DNA of 12,117 nt from Hyphomicrobiales bacterium. GTDB lineage: Bacteria > Pseudomonadota > Alphaproteobacteria > Rhizobiales > Beijerinckiaceae. Under the pieces are notes generated by a model. The model was given only the letters and a program-made list of their open reading frames with translations. It was not told the origin of the DNA and ran no database searches. The stretch is from positions 4,403-16,519 of the forward strand of contig PLUH01000158.1 in assembly GCA_003164825.1 (NCBI GenBank). The letters run 5' to 3'. Made by a program: the position numbers and the translations under genes. This document shows positions 1-6,571 of this stretch, piece after piece. Every line of letters begins with the position of its first letter. Positions within the stretch are counted from its first letter, which is position 1.

Positions 1-197
1 GCGAGATCGATCGCCTCGATCAAGGCGCCAAAGATCAGGGATTTGGTCTGAAAATAGGTCTCCGATCGCCGTTCGGTCTGAACGGGGGCGCTCGTGGCCT
101 GCTGGGCCTTGGGCGGCTCGGCGACCGTCGCCGCCGCGGCGACGCGTGATCCGGCGGCTTGGCCGCCAAAGCCCGCATTCGCGCGCTTGCCGAACAT
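1..197 (-). CDS. cpaF: CpaF/TadA pilus assembly ATPase, N-terminal fragment
   Basis: Only the first 66 residues are present; the gene continues past the left edge of the window. It begins MFGKRANAGFGG, followed by an Ala/Pro-rich linker, and reaches the conserved stretch SETYFQTKSLIFGALIEAID (about residues 45-64). That stretch matches the region just before the N-terminal domain of CpaF proteins, the secretion-type AAA+ ATPases that power Tad/Flp pilus assembly at the cytoplasmic membrane. The nucleotide-binding motifs lie outside the window, so catalytic competence cannot be judged. The ATG at 197 is preceded by an AGGAA about 8 nt upstream. It lies 65 nt downstream of cpaE in the same direction, which is the usual cpaE-cpaF order. 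Identification rests on the N-terminal signature plus context. Confidence 0.88.
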   Translation of the reverse strand, partial: MFGKRANAGFGGQAAGSRVAAAATVAEPPKAQQATSAPVQTERRSETYFQTKSLIFGALIEAIDL

Positions 198-262
198 CGC
201 TCAAATTCCTTTCCGCGTATGCGAGCGTTCAGCGGAGAAGGCGCGCGCCATTGGGAAGCCTG

Positions 263-1537
263 TCATCGCCGCTTGCGACCGAGTCTGGCGATCAGCGGCT
301 CGAGAACGCCTCGCTTGGGCTTGCGTACGTCCGTCCGGCCCGCGAGCGCGGAAGCGAGATCGGCGAAGACCTGCGCGGTTTTTCCGTTCGGTTCGATTTC
401 GGCGATCATCTGCCCATTGTTGGCCGCCGCGCCGAACAGCTTCGCGTCGTGCGGGATGACCGCGGTCGGACCGGTCTCGACCGCCTTGGCGAATTCTGCG
501 GCGGCGATTTCCGGCCGCTTGAGCATGCCGACTCCGTTCAGGACCAGCCGCGGCGGAGCATCGTTGAGGCGCGCGCTCTTCACATTATCGATCAGGTTTT
601 TCGCATTGCGAAGATTGGCGAGATCCGGGCTTGCGATCACGACCACCTCGTCCGCGAAGACGAGCATCCGCCGGGCCCAGCCCGACCAAAGGTGCGGCAC
701 ATCAATCACCACCCATGGCGTCGACGCCCGCATGGCGTCGACGAGCGAGTCGAACGAAGCCTCGCCAAAGTCGAGGACGCGATCGAGCGTGGCTGGCGCC
801 GCCAAGAGACTGAGATGGTCGCCGCACTTGGAGAGCAGCCGGTCCACCAGCACCGCGTCGACGCGTTCCGGGGCGAACACCGCCTCGGCGACTCCCTGGG
901 GCGGGTCCTGATTGTAGTCCAGTCCGGCAGTTCCGAACGCGAGATCGAAGTCGGCGATGATGGTGGCCATCTCGGTAACCGAGGCCAGGCTCCACGCCAG
1001 ATTGTGAGCGACCGTCGATGCCCCGACTCCCCCCTTGGCGCCGACGACCGCGATCACCCGCCCAAGCGGCTTGGCGCCCTGCACGCTGAACAGCTGGGAC
1101 ATCGCCTGGACGAAGTCGACGACGCCAAACGGCGTCACCAGATATTCGCTGACCCCGCGCGCGATAAGCTGTCGATAGAGAACGATGTCATTGAGCTTGC
1201 CAAGGACGACCACCTTGGTCCCGGCGTCGCAATATTGCGCCAGCTGCTCGAGCTGCTCGAGTAGCGCGTCTCGGCCTGCGGGGGCCTCGAGGACGACCAC
1301 ATTCGGCGTCGGCGCGCTCTTATAGGCTTCGACCGCGGCCGGCGCGCCGCCCATATTCAGCTTGATATGCGCCTTGGCCATTCTTCGGTCGGATATGGCG
1401 GCGCTGACAATGGCGGCGAGATCCGGCGATTCGCAGAACGCCTGGATCGATACGCGCGGCACCGGGTCGATTTGCGCGACGGGGCGATCCACTGGCGCCC
1501 CTTCGTCGGTTCCGCTGCCGGCGTGGAACGCCTTCAT
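263..1537 (-). CDS. cpaE: CpaE/TadZ-like pilus assembly protein (receiver-like + ParA/MinD-type ATPase domain)
   Basis: This 424-residue protein has the two-part layout of CpaE/TadZ, which positions the Tad pilus machine at the cell pole or membrane in characterised bacteria. Residues about 29-145 form a response-regulator-like domain. At the likely phosphoacceptor strand end (VVVLEAP, about 80-86) there is Glu84 rather than Asp, so phosphorylation looks unlikely. Residues about 158-400 are a MinD/ParA-like ATPase. It has a deviant Walker A, GAKGGVGAST (166-175) with signature Lys168, an acidic strand IIADFDLAFG (193-202) and VVIDVPHLW (276-284). The tail is basic (RLGRKRR). The start is an ATG at 1537, with GGAGG about 10 nt upstream, only 3 nt after the cpaD stop, so the two are probably translationally coupled. 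Family assignment is firm; the polar-localisation role is inferred from relatives. Confidence 0.93.
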   Translation of the reverse strand: MKAFHAGSGTDEGAPVDRPVAQIDPVPRVSIQAFCESPDLAAIVSAAISDRRMAKAHIKLNMGGAPAAVEAYKSAPTPNVVVLEAPAGRDALLEQLEQLAQYCDAGTKVVVLGKLNDIVLYRQLIARGVSEYLVTPFGVVDFVQAMSQLFSVQGAKPLGRVIAVVGAKGGVGASTVAHNLAWSLASVTEMATIIADFDLAFGTAGLDYNQDPPQGVAEAVFAPERVDAVLVDRLLSKCGDHLSLLAAPATLDRVLDFGEASFDSLVDAMRASTPWVVIDVPHLWSGWARRMLVFADEVVVIASPDLANLRNAKNLIDNVKSARLNDAPPRLVLNGVGMLKRPEIAAAEFAKAVETGPTAVIPHDAKLFGAAANNGQMIAEIEPNGKTAQVFADLASALAGRTDVRKPKRGVLEPLIARLGRKRR

Positions 1538-1540
1538 CGG

Positions 1541-2278
1541 TCACTGCCCTCCGGCGTTGACCTGTGTGCCGATCGGCACCAGCACAGTGTCTTTCCACTG
1601 CGTGCCCGGGTCCTGGCCGTTGCGGACGGCCTCGATGGCTCGGGTGCGCATTTCGACGTCGGACGGTCCGAGCGCCCGCGGTTGGACGAAGTCGCGCGGA
1701 TCGTCGACCTGGGCGGCCATCACCGATTGGCTGGCGCAGCCGAAGTTCGAATAGGGCTCGTTCTTCCACCCTTCGACCGACGATCCCGAAGCGAGGTCCT
1801 CGGGCCACTGGCCGCACGCCGTCGGTACGGTCGCCTTCACTCCGATGAATGAAAGCCGAATCGGCGCCGCCGCGTCCTTGTCGGGAGGCGCATAGGTTCC
1901 GAACATGACTCTGCCGTTGACGCCGGCGCCGGCAAGCGCCACCCGCACCTCATGAACAGCCCTGGAATTCGCGGTCGTGCCGGCGGGCGCGAGAATCGCA
2001 ATGTCGCCTGTCCCATAGCGCCGGTACCGCTGGGCGAAGGCGCGGATGTTTTCGGTCGAGCGCGCGTCGAGCGCGCCGCCCACCGCAAAGATCTCAAGGC
2101 TTGTGGGGCCCGAAGCGACAACGATCGGGTGGCGCTCCTGAAAATCGCCGGGAAACGCCGGTTCCGAGGACGCATATTGGGCCCCGCAACCGCTCAGGGC
2201 GGCGGCCGCGGCCACGACGAAACCCAGACTCAACACCCGGGCGGCGAACGCGCGTCGTGCATCAGGAAGAGCGGCCAT
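1541..2278 (-). CDS. cpaD: CpaD family pilus assembly lipoprotein
   Basis: This 245-residue protein has a lipoprotein signal: a basic N-terminus, a hydrophobic stretch (about 14-28) and the lipobox LSGC with the acylated Cys at position 31. Soon after comes DFQERHPIVV (about 45-54), the hallmark of the CpaD family, whose members sit at the outer membrane and work with the CpaC secretin in the Tad pilus. Further family-like features are IRAFAQRYRRYG and, near the C-terminus, SNFGCASQSVMAAQVDDPRD (about 173-192), where the NFGCA(S/T)Q core is conserved. The ATG at 2278 gives a proper signal peptide; its Shine-Dalgarno is weak. It follows cpaC by 53 nt and precedes cpaE by 3 nt. The exact biochemical role of CpaD is not established; outer-membrane location is inferred from the lipobox. 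Confidence 0.92.
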   Translation of the reverse strand: MAALPDARRAFAARVLSLGFVVAAAAALSGCGAQYASSEPAFPGDFQERHPIVVASGPTSLEIFAVGGALDARSTENIRAFAQRYRRYGTGDIAILAPAGTTANSRAVHEVRVALAGAGVNGRVMFGTYAPPDKDAAAPIRLSFIGVKATVPTACGQWPEDLASGSSVEGWKNEPYSNFGCASQSVMAAQVDDPRDFVQPRALGPSDVEMRTRAIEAVRNGQDPGTQWKDTVLVPIGTQVNAGGQ

Positions 2279-2331
2279 GAGAGCTGTCTTTCTCGAGTTC
2301 TTAAGGGAATCCTGGCGAAGCGCGGCGCGGT

Positions 2332-3840
2332 CTACTGGGTGATGAATCCGATCTTGCCTGCGTAGCCCGGCATCGGTTGAAGCGATTCCGACGTGGAGTA
2401 GATGCGGTTGACGCGGCCGAGGAACCAGGTTTGCGGATCGCTGGCGTCCTGAAAGTTCTGGTCCGGCCGCACGATCTGGTTCGGGTCGATCGCATGGACG
2501 ATGTAAGGCGTCACGACGATCATCAATTCGGTCTCGTTGCGCTGATAGTCGCGCGAACGAAAGAGCGCGCCGAGCACCGGGACGTTCATCAGCGCCGGAA
2601 AGCCGTTCACCGCCTGCTGGGTCTGGGTGCTGATCAAGCCGGCCGACGCAATCGACCCGCCGGAAGGCAGTTCGACCGTGGTGGTGTTGTTGCGGGTCCG
2701 GAACCCCGGGATGGAGATGCCGCTATAGGTAATCTGCGACGCATAGTCGACGTCGGTCACCTCGGTCGCGATGCGCAATTGGATGCGTCCCTGCGACAGG
2801 ACAACCGGGGTGAAATTCAGCGTCACGCCGTAGGGCTGCTGGATGAACCCATACTGGCAGGTTGGGTTGCACTGCACGTTATTGAGGATGGGAATCGTGC
2901 CGCCGGCGAGGAATTTCGCGCTTTCGCCCGAAACCGCAGTGACTGTAGGCTCGGCGAGCGTATGAGCGACGCCTTGCCGCTCGAACGCCTGCAGGGTGGC
3001 GCTGAAGCTCTGCCCTCCCTTGACCCAATTCAGCATTCCCTCGGAGGTGGTGACCGCGCCGTTGATCGCGAACGGATTTTCGAGCGTGAAACTTCCGTTT
3101 GGCCCGGTCCCGCTCAGGTTGACGCCGAGCTGCTTGACGATCTCGCGCCGGATCTCGGCCACCGTCACTTTGAGGCTCACCTGATCGAGCCCGCGGATGG
3201 TGAGAGAATTGATGACTTTTCCGCTCGAGCCGTTGGCGTTTGCGCCCGAGCCGCTGGAAGCGCTTCCACCGCCGCCCCCGACCGAAATGGAGACGGCTCC
3301 GGCCCCGGCCGTCGCCGGCGCGGCCGAATCGTTGACGAAGCCGGAGGCGATATCGAGCGCCTTCTGGGCCTCCTCGGCCGACGCGACCGATCCGGTGAGG
3401 ATGATCTTGTCGGCGACGGTGCGGACGTGGATCTCATTCCCCGGAATCGCGGCGTTGAGCAGCGCGGACAATTCGCCGACGTCGCGGCCGACGGAGACTT
3501 CGATGGTCGCTATTTTTCGACCGTCTCGCGCCAAGGCGAAAATGGTGGTCTGGCCGTTGGCGACGCCGGATATGTAAACGCGCCTGGCGGAGCGCACGAT
3601 CGCATTGGCGATCTTCGGTTCGCCGACATAGATCTCGCCGGCTTCCTCGGGCAGGTCGACGATCACAGACTTGCCGACGCCCAATTGGAGGTTCCTGGCC
3701 GCCGGATCGGACGGGCTGCCAAATCGAAGGGAATCGCCGGGGTCCGCGGCGCAGACCATCGAAGCCGGGGCAATCGCCAAGAAGGCGGCGGAGGCCCAGA
3801 CGGCGAACCTCGGTCGGCGCTGCACCCGATCGGAGATCAT
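2332..3840 (-). CDS. cpaC: CpaC/RcpA outer-membrane secretin of the Tad pilus
   Basis: Counted from the ATG at 3840, the product has 502 residues. It has a Sec signal peptide (hydrophobic 13-30, likely cleavage near VCA/AD at 31-32), an N-terminal pilus/secretin domain (about 50-117) and a BON-like segment (about 120-169; KIILTGSVASAEEAQKAL). A Gly/Ser-rich linker follows (about 185-206), then the secretin core (about 290-455) carrying the signature VPVLGALFRS (420-429). It would form the multimeric outer-membrane pore for the Flp pilus. Two cysteines five residues apart (C324, C328; CNPTC) lie in the core and could form a disulfide in the periplasm. A GTG at 3891 overlaps the cpaB stop by 4 nt (GTGA) and would add 17 residues before the signal peptide. 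I prefer 3840 because it gives a normal signal peptide, but the longer start cannot be excluded. Confidence 0.94.
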   Translation of the reverse strand: MISDRVQRRPRFAVWASAAFLAIAPASMVCAADPGDSLRFGSPSDPAARNLQLGVGKSVIVDLPEEAGEIYVGEPKIANAIVRSARRVYISGVANGQTTIFALARDGRKIATIEVSVGRDVGELSALLNAAIPGNEIHVRTVADKIILTGSVASAEEAQKALDIASGFVNDSAAPATAGAGAVSISVGGGGGSASSGSGANANGSSGKVINSLTIRGLDQVSLKVTVAEIRREIVKQLGVNLSGTGPNGSFTLENPFAINGAVTTSEGMLNWVKGGQSFSATLQAFERQGVAHTLAEPTVTAVSGESAKFLAGGTIPILNNVQCNPTCQYGFIQQPYGVTLNFTPVVLSQGRIQLRIATEVTDVDYASQITYSGISIPGFRTRNNTTTVELPSGGSIASAGLISTQTQQAVNGFPALMNVPVLGALFRSRDYQRNETELMIVVTPYIVHAIDPNQIVRPDQNFQDASDPQTWFLGRVNRIYSTSESLQPMPGYAGKIGFITQ

Positions 3841-3887
3841 CGGCCCACGCTCCGGCTGTGGACAGCAATCGATGAAAGGACCCGGGC

Positions 3888-4697
3888 TCACCGGGCGGCC
3901 TGCTGCGCGGCGCCGTAGCGAACGACTGTCAGGCCGGCCTTCCCTGAGCCATCGGTGTCGACAACGGTCCGGGCTGGTCCGCCGCTATCGACGAGGCTGC
4001 GGAGCGCGAGATGAAGAAGCGAATTCCCGGCTTGCTGGGCGAGGATGATCAGGTTGACCTGATCCGGATCGAGTTCGAGCGTCGCGTTGGTCCCGGTGAT
4101 GACCTTTTTGCCATTCTGCTCCTCCACGTTCTGGCCGATCGCCAGGACCCGGACATTGGCGAGAATAGTCTGCGCCGTCATGACCTCGACCCCGCGCGCC
4201 TTGGTGGCGTCCTCGTCGCGCGCGAGACGGACGACGTCGACCCGATCGTTGGGGAGGATGAATCCGCCGGCCGAAGAATCGCCGCCGTTGTCGATCTTGA
4301 TCGCCACGGCGCGTTTTCCGGTTGGCAGGATCGCCGACATGAACCCGCCGGCTCCCGCCTTGACGAGCTTGTCATGCCGAATCGGCTCGCCGCGGATGAA
4401 CGCGACCCGCGTCATGGCCCCGATCACATCCTGGAGCGCATCCGGCTTGGCCGACTTGGTGATCATGAATTCCGAGACGGCGGCTTTCGGCCACGCCTGC
4501 CAGGACGTCGCCGTGTCGTTGACAACCGTTCCCATCGGCAGATCCTGAGCGGCCACGAGGACCTGCTCGACGTCGATTTTCGGCGGAGCCGCGGCGGAGG
4601 GGCTCGGCGCCGAGTTCGGGGCGCTCCCAAGGAAGATGTAGGTCGCCCCGAACGCCAGAATTGCGATGGTCCCGACGATGATCAGCTTCCGGTTCAT
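3888..4697 (-). CDS. cpaB: CpaB/RcpC pilus assembly protein with SAF domain
   Basis: This 269-residue protein is anchored by one N-terminal hydrophobic segment (about 5-23), followed by a Pro/Ser/Ala-rich linker. A SAF-type domain (about 43-113) contains VLVAAQDLPMGTVV and the RGEPIRHDKL segment. The C-terminal RcpC/CpaB domain (about 120-245) contains LPTGKRAVAIKID, GFILPNDRVDVV and LELDPDQVNLIILAQQAG. CpaB is a periplasmic, inner-membrane-anchored component that works with the CpaC secretin in Tad pilus biogenesis. I chose the ATG at 4697. An in-frame TTG at 4715 would add six charged residues ahead of the membrane segment. A GAAAGG lies about 10 nt before the ATG. It is the first gene after a 345-nt non-coding gap, so it may have its own promoter. 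Confidence 0.93.
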   Translation of the reverse strand: MNRKLIIVGTIAILAFGATYIFLGSAPNSAPSPSAAAPPKIDVEQVLVAAQDLPMGTVVNDTATSWQAWPKAAVSEFMITKSAKPDALQDVIGAMTRVAFIRGEPIRHDKLVKAGAGGFMSAILPTGKRAVAIKIDNGGDSSAGGFILPNDRVDVVRLARDEDATKARGVEVMTAQTILANVRVLAIGQNVEEQNGKKVITGTNATLELDPDQVNLIILAQQAGNSLLHLALRSLVDSGGPARTVVDTDGSGKAGLTVVRYGAAQQAAR

Positions 4698-4800
4698 GAA
4701 ACGACGGCCTTTCAAACGCCGACCCGCACCGGGCGGGATTTAGACATCGCAATCGTCAAAGTACGGTTAATTGAAAGTATCGAATTGACTATTAATGTAT

Positions 4801-4812
4801 GAAAGCGCTTTC
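4801..4812. promoter_or_regulatory. Perfect 12-bp palindrome GAAAGCGCTTTC, possible operator
   Basis: GAAAGCGCTTTC is a perfect palindrome about 105 nt upstream of cpaB. In context (TGAAAGCGCTTTCCA) it resembles the operators of LacI/GalR-family regulators, which have a central CG pair flanked by A- and T-rich arms. The resemblance is by eye; no regulator gene is in the window, and chance occurrence is possible. Confidence 0.35.
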
Positions 4813-4828
4813 CAGGCGACATAGGATT

Positions 4829-4843
4829 TGATGGAATCCATCA
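4829..4843. repeat. Inverted repeat TGATGGA-A-TCCATCA
   Basis: Two perfect 7-bp arms surround a central A. It lies 16 bp from the 4801-4812 palindrome. The very short centre makes it more likely a dimeric protein-binding site than an RNA hairpin. No regulator can be named. Confidence 0.35.
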
Positions 4844-4926
4844 CGTTGCTGCTATGATATTCCGTAGAGAAGGCATCGAGACTTTCGCGAGCTCGCCTGT
4901 GACTGGGAAAGTTGGGAAAAGATGTC

Positions 4927-4945
4927 AGTCTTGAGGTTAAAGACT
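4927..4945. repeat. Stem-loop AGTCTT / AAGACT
   Basis: Six-bp perfect arms (4927-4932 and 4940-4945) enclose a 7-nt loop. It lies about 100 nt downstream of the cpaA stop on the minus strand. There is no T-tract on either side, so a Rho-independent terminator is not supported. The function is unknown. Confidence 0.3.
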
Positions 4946-5042
4946 ATCCGCCGAGCTGTCTAAACGTCACTCGTGGCTTTCAAGAGCGAATATGTCGACC
5001 AGGCGTGAAGGGAGCGAAGGAATCGACGGGCGCGCCTTCCGC

Positions 5043-5555
5043 CTAGACTGCCGCCGCCCAGATGCCTGAGCCCGGATATTGCATCAATCCGGCCGCCGCC
5101 AACGCGATCCCATAGGGCACGCCGGACTTGCAGTCGTGCAAGCGCGCGACCCAGGCGAAACGCCCGAGCGCGGCGGGCAACGGCGCCATCCGCGCGCCTA
5201 GGATGATCAGCGTAAGGACGCCGCCGAAGATTGCGGCGGTGACGCCGTAGTCGAGGATCGAGCTCCAGCCGAGCCATACGGCGGTCGCCGCCGCCAGTTT
5301 GGCGTCCCCGCCGCCGACCCAGCCAAGATTGAACATCACGAACGCCAGGGCGAGGATCGCCAGGGCGCAAGACAGGTTGAGAAGGATATCCGCGGCCGGA
5401 ACGCCGAGCGGCGCCGCCAGGATCAGATAACCAAGCGCGAGACAGACGCAAATTCGATTGGGGATAGTGAAGGTCAACAGGTCCATCGACGCCGACAGAG
5501 CCATGAGCGCGGGAAAAAAGACGAGCGCGGCAAGATGAAGAAGCGTCGAAGTCAT
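5043..5555 (-). CDS. cpaA: CpaA/TadV prepilin peptidase (A24 family)
   Basis: This 170-residue polytopic membrane protein belongs to the short TadV/CpaA-type prepilin peptidases. These cleave the leader of Flp-type prepilins at the cytoplasmic membrane. The two catalytic aspartates of aspartic prepilin peptidases are visible: Asp25 in SASMDLLTFTIPN, after the first membrane segment, and Asp84 in the GxGD-type motif GWVGGGDAKLAAA (78-90). Several hydrophobic helices follow (about 37-50, 58-76, 102-120, 148-164). The N-methylation domain found in long PilD enzymes is absent, as expected for this subfamily. The start is an ATG at 5555 with no strong Shine-Dalgarno. It lies downstream of flp across a gap containing a strong hairpin, so its expression may be uncoupled from that of the abundant pilin. 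Confidence 0.93.
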   Translation of the reverse strand: MTSTLLHLAALVFFPALMALSASMDLLTFTIPNRICVCLALGYLILAAPLGVPAADILLNLSCALAILALAFVMFNLGWVGGGDAKLAAATAVWLGWSSILDYGVTAAIFGGVLTLIILGARMAPLPAALGRFAWVARLHDCKSGVPYGIALAAAGLMQYPGSGIWAAAV

Positions 5556-5664
5556 GGGGCGCTGGCCGGTCTCGCTGGCGCGAAGGGAAATTGAACTTTC
5601 ATCGGCGATTGTCGGGTCGCCCCCGCGTCCGCCCCGCCCATCCGGTCAGCCCCGGGGGCGGTGG

Positions 5665-5697
5665 TTCGCGCCGGCGAGGCGTGCGCGCCGGCGCGAA
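5665..5697 (-). terminator. 12-bp perfect stem-loop between flp and cpaA (attenuator or mRNA-stabilising hairpin)
   Basis: Arms TTCGCGCCGGCG (5665-5676) and CGCCGGCGCGAA (5686-5697) are exact reverse complements around a 9-nt loop. On the minus strand the hairpin begins 27 nt after the flp stop codon. No U-tract follows, so it is not a canonical Rho-independent terminator. I infer partial termination or 3'-end protection of the pilin transcript. Confidence 0.6.
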
Positions 5698-5724
5698 AGA
5701 ACACGATCGTCGGCAGAACCGCCT

Positions 5725-5889
5725 TTACTTGAGCGTGTTGCCGATTTCGGTGAACACCGTGCTGACCTTGGTGCCGACCGTTGACACCGCGGTGATGATG
5801 AAAACCGCGATGAGAGAGGCGATCAGCGCATACTCGATCGCGGTGGCCCCCGACTCGTTGACGGCAAAGTTCTTCATGGACTTGAACAT
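5725..5889 (-). CDS. flp: Flp family type IVb pilin (major Tad pilin)
   Basis: The product is a 54-residue prepilin. A short leader (MFKSMKNFAVNESG, 1-14) is followed by the cleavage site G14/A15 and the mature N-terminus ATAIEYALIAS. Glu19 (+5) and Tyr20 (+6) form the diagnostic Flp motif. A hydrophobic helix (about 20-42) follows, with a short polar tail. It is the pilus subunit, processed by the CpaA encoded next. The ATG at 5889 is fixed by an AGGAG six nt upstream. An upstream in-frame TTG at 5925 would add 12 residues and spoil the leader, so I reject it. The gene is called pilA in Caulobacter. It is the first gene of the tad locus. Confidence 0.95.
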   Translation of the reverse strand: MFKSMKNFAVNESGATAIEYALIASLIAVFIITAVSTVGTKVSTVFTEIGNTLK

Positions 5890-5895
5890 TATCTG

Positions 5896-5900
5896 CTCCT
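5896..5900 (-). promoter_or_regulatory. Shine-Dalgarno AGGAG of flp
   Basis: AGGAG sits 6 nt before the ATG at 5889 on the minus strand. It settles the pilin start and predicts strong translation, as expected for a major pilin. Confidence 0.75.
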
Positions 5901-6023
5901 GCTGCGAAAACCTATCCAGCGGCAAACTCGGTTCTCCATGCCGCCCGACACAGGCCGAAAGTATCCCTCCCCGGCTTTCAACCTAGTTAATTCGAATCTC
6001 GCCAAGTGAAGCAAGCGTTCGAA

Positions 6024-6041
6024 GTTAAGCGGTTGGTTAAG
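6024..6041 (-). promoter_or_regulatory. Direct TTAAC repeats upstream of flp, CtrA-box-like
   Basis: The minus strand reads TTAACCAACCGCTTAAC (6040-6024), two TTAAC half-sites 12 nt apart. The CtrA response-regulator box is TTAA-N7-TTAA(C); here the spacing is N8, one base off. CtrA activates pilA in Caulobacter, so the position ahead of the pilin gene is suggestive. This is inference. Confidence 0.3.
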
Positions 6042-6073
6042 TTGCCTATAAGGGCTTACAAGACATTGTCGGA

Positions 6074-6095
6074 GCCAATTTAAAAACAAATTGGC
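6074..6095 (-). repeat. 8-bp stem-loop GCCAATTT / AAATTGGC
   Basis: Perfect 8-bp arms (6074-6081 and 6088-6095) enclose a 6-nt loop, GTTTTT on the minus strand. It sits about 125 nt beyond the DUF1491 stop and upstream of flp. It could end the upstream transcript, but no T-tract follows the stem. The role is uncertain. Confidence 0.35.
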
Positions 6096-6218
6096 GCCTG
6101 GAGGTCGAGGCCATCGTGCGTCCAATATGCTGATCGCGCCACCTTATATTCAGAAGTGATGGCGACGAGGCCTCGGGCCTGCTCTTCAGCGCGAGCGGAC
6201 GCAGAGGTGTTGCGCCGG

Positions 6219-6566
6219 TCAGGGCGCGAGGTCGAGCCAGGCGCCGGGCGGCCCGTTCTCAACCTCGACGATCCAGAGGTCGGGATCGAAGGCGATTTCC
6301 CGGTTGAGCCGTTGCTCCGCCTCGCCGGAATCGATGCTGTCCCCGTTGTGCGCCCGAGTGAAAATCCGCTCGACGCCCGGCTTAAGCTCGGCGGCCACGG
6401 ACTGCGGCGCCGGCCCGTAGAGGGTGGCGCGGCCGTTCAGGTGATCGACCTTCACGAAAATCGCGCCAGCCTCTGCGGCGCCGCGGCGGCGAAGGACCGC
6501 GCTTGCCCCTTCCACTCCACATCGACGCAAATAGGCGGAGACCCAAATGTCGGAGCGCAGGCGCAA
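6219..6566 (-). CDS. DUF1491 family protein
   Basis: This 115-residue protein is recognised as DUF1491 from its opening MRLRSDIWVSAYLRRC, the core GAIFVKVDHLNGRATLYGPA (about 34-53) and the C-terminal FDPDLWIVEVE (about 93-103). DUF1491 is a small soluble family common in Alphaproteobacteria with no known biochemical function. No signal peptide or membrane segment is visible. The start is a TTG at 6566; no ATG or GTG fits, and the family normally begins MRLxSD, which supports it. It starts 5 nt after the stop of the peptidoglycan-binding-like gene, so the two are almost certainly cotranscribed and coupled. It is the last gene of its unit before the flp control region. Confidence 0.85.
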   Translation of the reverse strand: MRLRSDIWVSAYLRRCGVEGASAVLRRRGAAEAGAIFVKVDHLNGRATLYGPAPQSVAAELKPGVERIFTRAHNGDSIDSGEAEQRLNREIAFDPDLWIVEVENGPPGAWLDLAP

Positions 6567-6571
6567 CCGGT

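Larger units (their letters stand above)
4698..5042. promoter_or_regulatory. Non-coding cpaA-cpaB gap, lower GC, rich in dyad symmetry
   Basis: This 345-nt stretch separates cpaA from cpaB and contains no convincing gene. It is visibly richer in A/T than its flanks, especially 4738-4960. It holds four dyad-symmetric elements: 4801-4812, 4829-4843, 4887-4896 and 4927-4945. On the minus strand a TTAACC half-site occurs near 4762-4767. I infer a promoter/operator region for cpaB-cpaF, but I could not pick a convincing -35/-10 pair. Confidence 0.5.
5890..6218. promoter_or_regulatory. Non-coding region upstream of flp
   Basis: These 329 nt lie between the DUF1491 gene and flp and have no supported gene. 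The central part (about 5985-6090) is A/T-rich and contains the TTAAC direct repeats (6024-6041) and a small hairpin (6074-6095). This must hold the flp promoter unless flp is read through from the upstream unit. No clear sigma-70 or sigma-54 promoter could be assigned by eye. Confidence 0.5.

Noticed and set aside
146..1264. Long plus-strand open frame opposite cpaE
   Set aside because: It is a mirror of the cpaE coding frame in high-GC DNA, and the product has no recognisable features.
2377..3918. A 513-codon open frame on the plus strand antisense to cpaC
   Set aside because: It has no recognisable domain, is rich in Arg/Gly/Asp as expected of a GC-rich reverse frame, and lies wholly over a well-identified secretin gene.
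4960..5451. 163-codon frame extending across the end of cpaA into the gap
   Set aside because: Most of it is an off-frame shadow of cpaA, with Arg/Gly-rich content. It has no support as a gene filling the cpaA-cpaB gap.
5889..6125. Possible 78-codon gene overlapping the flp start
   Set aside because: It runs through the A/T-rich flp control region, has no family signature, and ends inside the flp Shine-Dalgarno/start area. It is an accidental frame.
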